From: Balanoglossus misakiensis | Lineage: Eukaryota > Hemichordata | DNA length: 64,000 bases | Direction of reading: 5' to 3' | NCBI GenBank assembly: GCA_040954595.2 | Contig: CM082580.2 | Location: forward strand, 7,006,001 to 7,070,000 | In this document: piece by piece, positions 60,893-64,000 of the stretch | How positions within the stretch are numbered: position 1 is the stretch's first letter | Layout: the number at the start of each line of letters is the position of its first letter | Notes under the pieces: model-generated | Told to the model about the DNA's origin: nothing | Database searches by the model: none | Seen by the model: the letters and a program-made list of their open reading frames with translations, nothing else | Translations under genes and position numbers: made by a program

Positions 60893-63800
60893 TTAATATC
60901 ACGAGGCTGTTTCTTTTCATAGTGTCTTTTTATTTCTCCTCATGTGAATCAAATTCAAATTAATGATACCGCACATGTTACTGCTTGTACCAGTTTTCAT
61001 GTATAGCGGTTGTGTTCAGTTTTCATGTTTTGTTGGAAGGTATTTTTGTACATGGCAGCGGATGTAAGCCCATTGTTACAATGTCATGTCGACGTCATCA
61101 TGGAAAATACCTCAGTGAGCGACTAGTCTTATTCGATCTCATTTGATCAAAAAGAAGTGTGAAAGGGACGTACACGCCATCAATCTTTCCACAGTTGTCC
61201 GACATCTTGTTTTAGGCCTACGTGCGTCAAATTCTTTTAAGACTACATGTATACCGTTTCGGGGTCTAGGCTTATTCTAGTTTTGAAATTCTAAGTCATA
61301 AGTTATCTATAAAAATAATATTTAGGCAACCTCTGTCTATTATCTCTGTAGTTTAAAGGCCACAACCTTACGACCTCAATCGTGCGGCTTCACACGTGGA
61401 TAAATACGCGTATGCTTTATACACATGTGTTTCTAAATGTTCGTTTATGGTTATACATGTGAATTTGTTTTGTGCCATGGTTATAATTTCGCATGTGTCA
61501 TGACATGCTACACACACATCTACGTAGACTTGCTCTAAGTCTATGGGCTGTGTAGGGAAGGTGTCGGCCCATACGTGTCGGCTTGGTCGACGCTACCCGA
61601 AACCACAAGCTCAGTCCCAAATTCGAAACTCGCCTCACTACCAAAAACATGCTCAAGGCAAGCACGCACGCAAAAAGTATTGCAATTATTTATTAAGACA
61701 AAAAACCAACGAAAACACATAAAGTATTGAGATTTAAAAATCACCAAGCGACTATAGTAGGCTAGTCTAACATCTACGCTGGGGAGGGGTGTTTCTAAAC
61801 CAGAGACCCAATCTTAATATCAGCCTCTGCACCTTTAAGGTAAGTTTTGCGTGAAAAGTGGAGCCAGTCGCGCTTCCATGGGCGTGTAATCCCCTTGTCA
61901 TGTATGTAGACCGCACTTCCGGACATCAAGTACACGTTCTTACATAACCCTTTTTTTTTTAGAAAGTACGACAGTGACATTGTAGGTATTTCTTTGTCTA
62001 CTGATGATGACAGGGGAGAGGAATCTACAGATAATTACTGCAAAATGTCATTTTTTTGCTAACGATACCACTTTTGCGCCAAGTTTCTCTTACCTCAAAA
62101 GTTTTTTTGACAGTTTGTGTGTTGGCGATGCTGTTTACAACAGGAGAGGAAACCGAGTGCAGTGGTTGAGTCAACCGTAGACCCCTGAGGCCTATGTGAG
62201 TGCACGAGGAAAAACTTTGTTTATGAAAAGAGGTTACGCATGCGTATCCATCTCGACCTTACTATATTATTACCCACTGGGCCGGCCACGCCGAAGTTAG
62301 TTGTTGGAACGCAAAGTCAGTTCAGGTGAGTGTTTATTGAGACTGGTCTTGTTCGTTCAGTGAGTTGACTGTGTGCAACATGGTCAAGTTGTGATAGTAC
62401 ATGTATAACAGAAAATCTTCTAAGGGTGCCGTTCAAGACAATTTGCGAATATTGCTGGCAACGGGTAGCGGGCCAGTCCCATGGGCTTGTTTATAATTAC
62501 GCTCGGTTGCTTTCTCGATCTTGAGGTCATTCCCTCCACAGGTGCTTTGCCGCCAAAATAAACAGGTCACGAACGTCTGACTTGTCGGTCGCGAGAGCGC
62601 TGTTGCGATAGCGATGTTTTTCTAGCTTTCTGTGACAAGGCGAACGTATTTTTGGCTGTTTGTTTCCTTGAGCGACTTTGCGTGACCAGGTGTTCATGTT
62701 GGACGTGTAAAAACTCGGGCCATGCATTTTACCTTTCACTTGTTTAGTACTGGGTTGTCGCGCCGTGTATACAGCTGCCACCTACCCATTGAGCAGTTTG
62801 GATCCTAGTGTTATGTTAATTTATCTGTGCACCGTTATTGATCGGCTGGATCAATGGTGTTCCGATAGACTTTCAAGGAAGTGCTGTCAGCTTTAGTTGG
62901 AGGTCCTGTGATAGATAGTACGTCCCGTCACCATGAATCCGAAACATCCCATTGAAAAATTAATGGGCAATGTTCGTTTGGGAATAGCACTAGATTTTGC
63001 AAATCATATTTTTATTGACCATTCTTTATTGCGACATACGACCAGGCACCAGTCATTTCACAGAGAAGTGAGAAATCTGGCTCAGTTATCTTGCAAATTG
63101 GTGTAGGTTGTTGTCTTATTGTTGACGTTGGCGTAATACGGAAGTCTAGTATGTAAATTTACCGTTATACAGTGCTTTATTGTGTAAACGGCCTTCAGTC
63201 CATCACAGTTTTAAACTTTACAAATAACTAATACATAGTTTACATCACACCAATAACGAGAAGATGAAAATGGACCCATAAATACTTTTTTAATGTACAC
63301 GTGAGAATGAGGCTTCTTTCCATGATAGGCTTATATTATTGAAACGTGCTGTTTTCCGGGTATTTTTGTTTCCCGTTGTAAATATAACGGTAGCTTATTC
63401 AACCACGGTTTCAACTCGTAGTCCCACTCGGCCTTTTTTCGCGCGGGTCCAGTTGCTGTCGCACGCAGTCGGCGAATGGTCTTGAAGGAGAGAAGTCACT
63501 GTTCATACTTTGCTGTTCGAGCGAACATCTCTTGGCATGCAAGAGGAGGTGGCGCGGTATTGTACGCGACGGAGCGTCGATAAAACATTTGGTATGTAGA
63601 GACTGATTCGTCGCGCAGGCAACGTGGTTTCTTTTAGCTCTATTATTTATGGTCAATTTACGAACTGGGTTCTATAATATTGAGCGAATTTCATAATTAG
63701 CCTTAAAACAATATATTTTGTTGTCGAAAAACGTGTGAAGCGGATTGAAACTGCGTGAACGTTTTTGAGGGACGTGAAGTTTTGCGCATGTTTTCGGGAG

Positions 63801-64000
63801 GAGAGTTGCTTTAACGGATTTTGTGCCCCGCGATTGACATCTGCTGCTTTTGTGTGACATAAGTAGTATGTAGTCAAGTACCTAGAGACGCACGTTTCAC
63901 CCCGAAACGTCACTGATTGGCTTTAAAGTATGTTTTCTGTGTAGCTTCGTCCCCAATATCATAGTGACGATCACGTGACGCAGTTTCAAGCACATTTCTC
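60893..64000. other. Intergenic DNA, nothing firmly supported
   Basis: No domain-bearing open frame. A strong donor consensus CAG-GTGAGT at 62323-62331 follows a GC-richer stretch and could end a noncoding first exon of a gene to the right. There is no coding evidence for it. Confidence 0.5.

Overview
This window is animal nuclear DNA. Its genes have introns with GT-AG junctions whose phases match across every join I made. Noncoding DNA is AT-rich, and microsatellites and long poly-G/poly-C runs are common. It most likely comes from a non-vertebrate bilaterian, probably an invertebrate deuterostome such as an acorn worm or lancelet. The two large genes are single-copy relatives of vertebrate gene pairs and are very similar to them. 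I cannot name the species. I see no bacterial operons, CRISPR array, rRNA or complete tRNA, and no reverse transcriptase or viral gene.

Layout. (1) Positions 1-10274, plus strand: the 3' half of a HECW-type HECT E3 ubiquitin ligase, from the first WW domain to the stop codon, in 16 exons. The C2 half lies off the left edge. A tiny ATG-bearing exon at 423-441 fits the first WW exon in phase and may be an internal alternative start. (2) 10275-25482: a long 3' UTR followed by intergenic DNA. It holds a cluster of CCAAT motifs, a small inverted-repeat transposon and microsatellites. (3) 25483-52407, plus strand: a complete six-exon STK17/DRAK death-associated protein kinase of 355 aa. One 18.7-kb intron splits its catalytic loop. 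(4) 52408-56131: 3' UTR and intergenic DNA. (5) 57263-56132, minus strand: a small, apparently complete two-exon gene that I do not recognise (194 aa). It has a TATA box, a Tudor/BEN-associated-like N-terminus and two cysteine/coiled-coil repeats. (6) 58581-60399, plus strand: a complete four-exon SDR9C-type retinol/hydroxysteroid dehydrogenase of 329 aa. (7) 60400-64000: nothing that I can support as a gene.

Context. HECW followed by STK17 on the same strand is the arrangement found twice in vertebrates: HECW1-STK17A on human 7p and HECW2-STK17B on human 2q. The window therefore appears to hold the unduplicated ancestral pair. SDR9C genes also lie near the human HOXC and HOXD regions, so the segment may belong to the ancestral Hox-bearing chromosome. 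The minus-strand gene and the SDR gene diverge from a 1.3-kb spacer that contains a 62-bp tandem repeat carrying five TGATAA (GATA-factor type) motifs.
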